A stretch of 6,546 bases of DNA, from positions 1 to 6,546 of the forward strand of contig JAUPMA010000321.1 of the NCBI GenBank assembly GCA_030836935.1, read 5' to 3'. The notes under the pieces were generated by a model, which was given only the letters and a program-made list of their open reading frames with translations, searched no databases and was not told where the DNA came from. This document shows positions 5,799 through 6,546 of this stretch, one piece after another; the stretch's first letter is position 1; each line of letters starts with the position of its first letter. The position numbers were made by a program, and so were the translations under genes. This DNA is from Pseudomonadota bacterium (GTDB lineage: Bacteria > Pseudomonadota > Gammaproteobacteria > SZUA-229).

Positions 5799-6546
5799 TC
5801 AACTGCAAAGCAAAGCACTTCATCAATACGGTTTTTTTCCAGCAACACCATCAGCAACCGGTCCAGTCCCAGTGCCACACCCGCGCAAGCTGGCAAGCCA
5901 TGCGCCAGGGCTGACAAAAAATCCTCATCGACAGGCATGGCTGGCAATCCTTTTGCCAACCGCTGCTGATTGTCCTGAATAAACCGTTTGCGCTGCTCTT
6001 TTGCATCCGTCAGTTCGTGAAAACCGTTGGCCAGTTCAAGTTCGCCAAAATACATTTCAAAACGATGTGCTACGCGCGGATCGGTATCACTTGCGCGAGC
6101 CAGTGCCGCCTGCGATACCGGATAATCATAAACAAATGTCAACCGGTCTCCGGCAAAGGCAGGCGCAATTGCTGCCACCATTAACCAGTCCAGCCACCCA
6201 TCCTTGTCATCTTCCATGTTCACTGGTGTTTCGATATTGTGTTGCCACGTCATGTGTTTGATATCTGCTACGGAAGCCGTTAACGGATCGAAGCCGAGTG
6301 TGTGCAGGAATGCCTGGCGATAACTGGTTTTTACCGCCGCATTGCGGACTTGATTGCCGCCATGATATTGCATCAGCTGATTAAATAATTCTTCCATTTC
6401 AGTCATGAGCTGATGATGATCAAACCCTGATCTATACCATTCGAGCAAACTGAATTCCGGGCTGTGATTTTTTCCCTGCTCGTCATCACGAAACACTTTG
6501 CAGATTTGATAGATGTCACCACTGCCCGCCGCCAGCAATCGTTTCA
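5795..6546 (-). CDS. epmA: EF-P--(R)-beta-lysine ligase EpmA (GenX/PoxA/YjeA), C-terminal part (5' end outside window)
   Basis: About 249 residues are visible. The window edge cuts a codon ending in TG (probably Met), followed by KRLLAAGSGDIYQICK, matching the MKRLL stretch inside E. coli EpmA, so the gene continues upstream. Counting from the leucine at 6538, class II synthetase motif 2 is VFRDDE...NHSPEFSLLEWYR (15-36). ELANGFHELTDAKEQRKRF resembles the lysine-binding region of LysRS relatives. Motif 3 is GVALGLDRLLM (220-230, bases 5881-5849), and the protein ends 17 residues later. In E. coli this LysRS paralogue attaches beta-lysine, made by EpmB, to Lys34 of elongation factor P, which relieves ribosome stalling at polyproline. 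The protein is cytoplasmic. The polar spacing and the short end after motif 3 agree with EpmA rather than full LysRS. Its stop overlaps the yhiN start. epmB and efp are often close to epmA, but none is visible here. Confidence 0.95.
   Translation of the reverse strand, partial: KRLLAAGSGDIYQICKVFRDDEQGKNHSPEFSLLEWYRSGFDHHQLMTEMEELFNQLMQYHGGNQVRNAAVKTSYRQAFLHTLGFDPLTASVADIKHMTWQHNIETPVNMEDDKDGWLDWLMVAAIAPAFAGDRLTFVYDYPVSQAALARASDTDPRVAHRFEMYFGELELANGFHELTDAKEQRKRFIQDNQQRLAKGLPAMPVDEDFLSALAHGLPACAGVALGLDRLLMVLLEKNRIDEVLCFAVE

Noticed and set aside
6536..6538. TTG at 6538 as the start of epmA.
   Set aside because: The frame continues upstream to the window edge with KR before this leucine, matching the interior MKRLL of EpmA, so the gene is cut by the window rather than starting here.

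Overview
The window looks like ordinary chromosomal DNA from a gammaproteobacterium. The evidence is a NarX/NarQ-type sensor paired with a close NarL relative, plus EpmA (the EF-P lysyltransferase, found mainly in gammaproteobacteria) and a YhiN flavoprotein very close to the Escherichia coli one. Base composition looks near 50% GC throughout. I see no insertion sequence, tRNA, rRNA, CRISPR array or phage gene. The genus cannot be told from this.

Left part (1-1713, + strand): a tightly packed three-gene operon. It holds the C-terminal end of a NarX/NarQ-family histidine kinase (cut by the window edge), a NarL-type response regulator, and a single-domain rhodanese. Each junction is a 4-base ATGA stop/start overlap, so the three products are probably translationally coupled. 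The sensor and regulator should form a nitrate/nitrite-type (or other electron-acceptor) phosphorelay. The rhodanese is an unexplained third member.

Middle (1714-4462, + strand): a 133-base spacer carries an imperfect hairpin and an extended -10 promoter candidate. It is followed by one large membrane gene. Its product joins an N-terminal periplasmic GH17 domain to a cytoplasmic processive GT2 domain flanked by membrane helices, the architecture of NdvB-like beta-glucan synthases. Both catalytic centres look intact. It probably makes and remodels a periplasmic or exported beta-glucan.

Right part (4463-6546): a 139-base convergent spacer with a possible weak terminator, then a minus-strand pair. 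epmA (its 5' end runs off the window) is upstream of yhiN, again with an ATGA overlap.

Nothing here is clearly a new defence or mobile system. The points most worth a second look are the GH17-GT2 fusion and its nearly leaderless predicted start, the rhodanese locked into a narXL-type operon, and the epmA-yhiN coupling.
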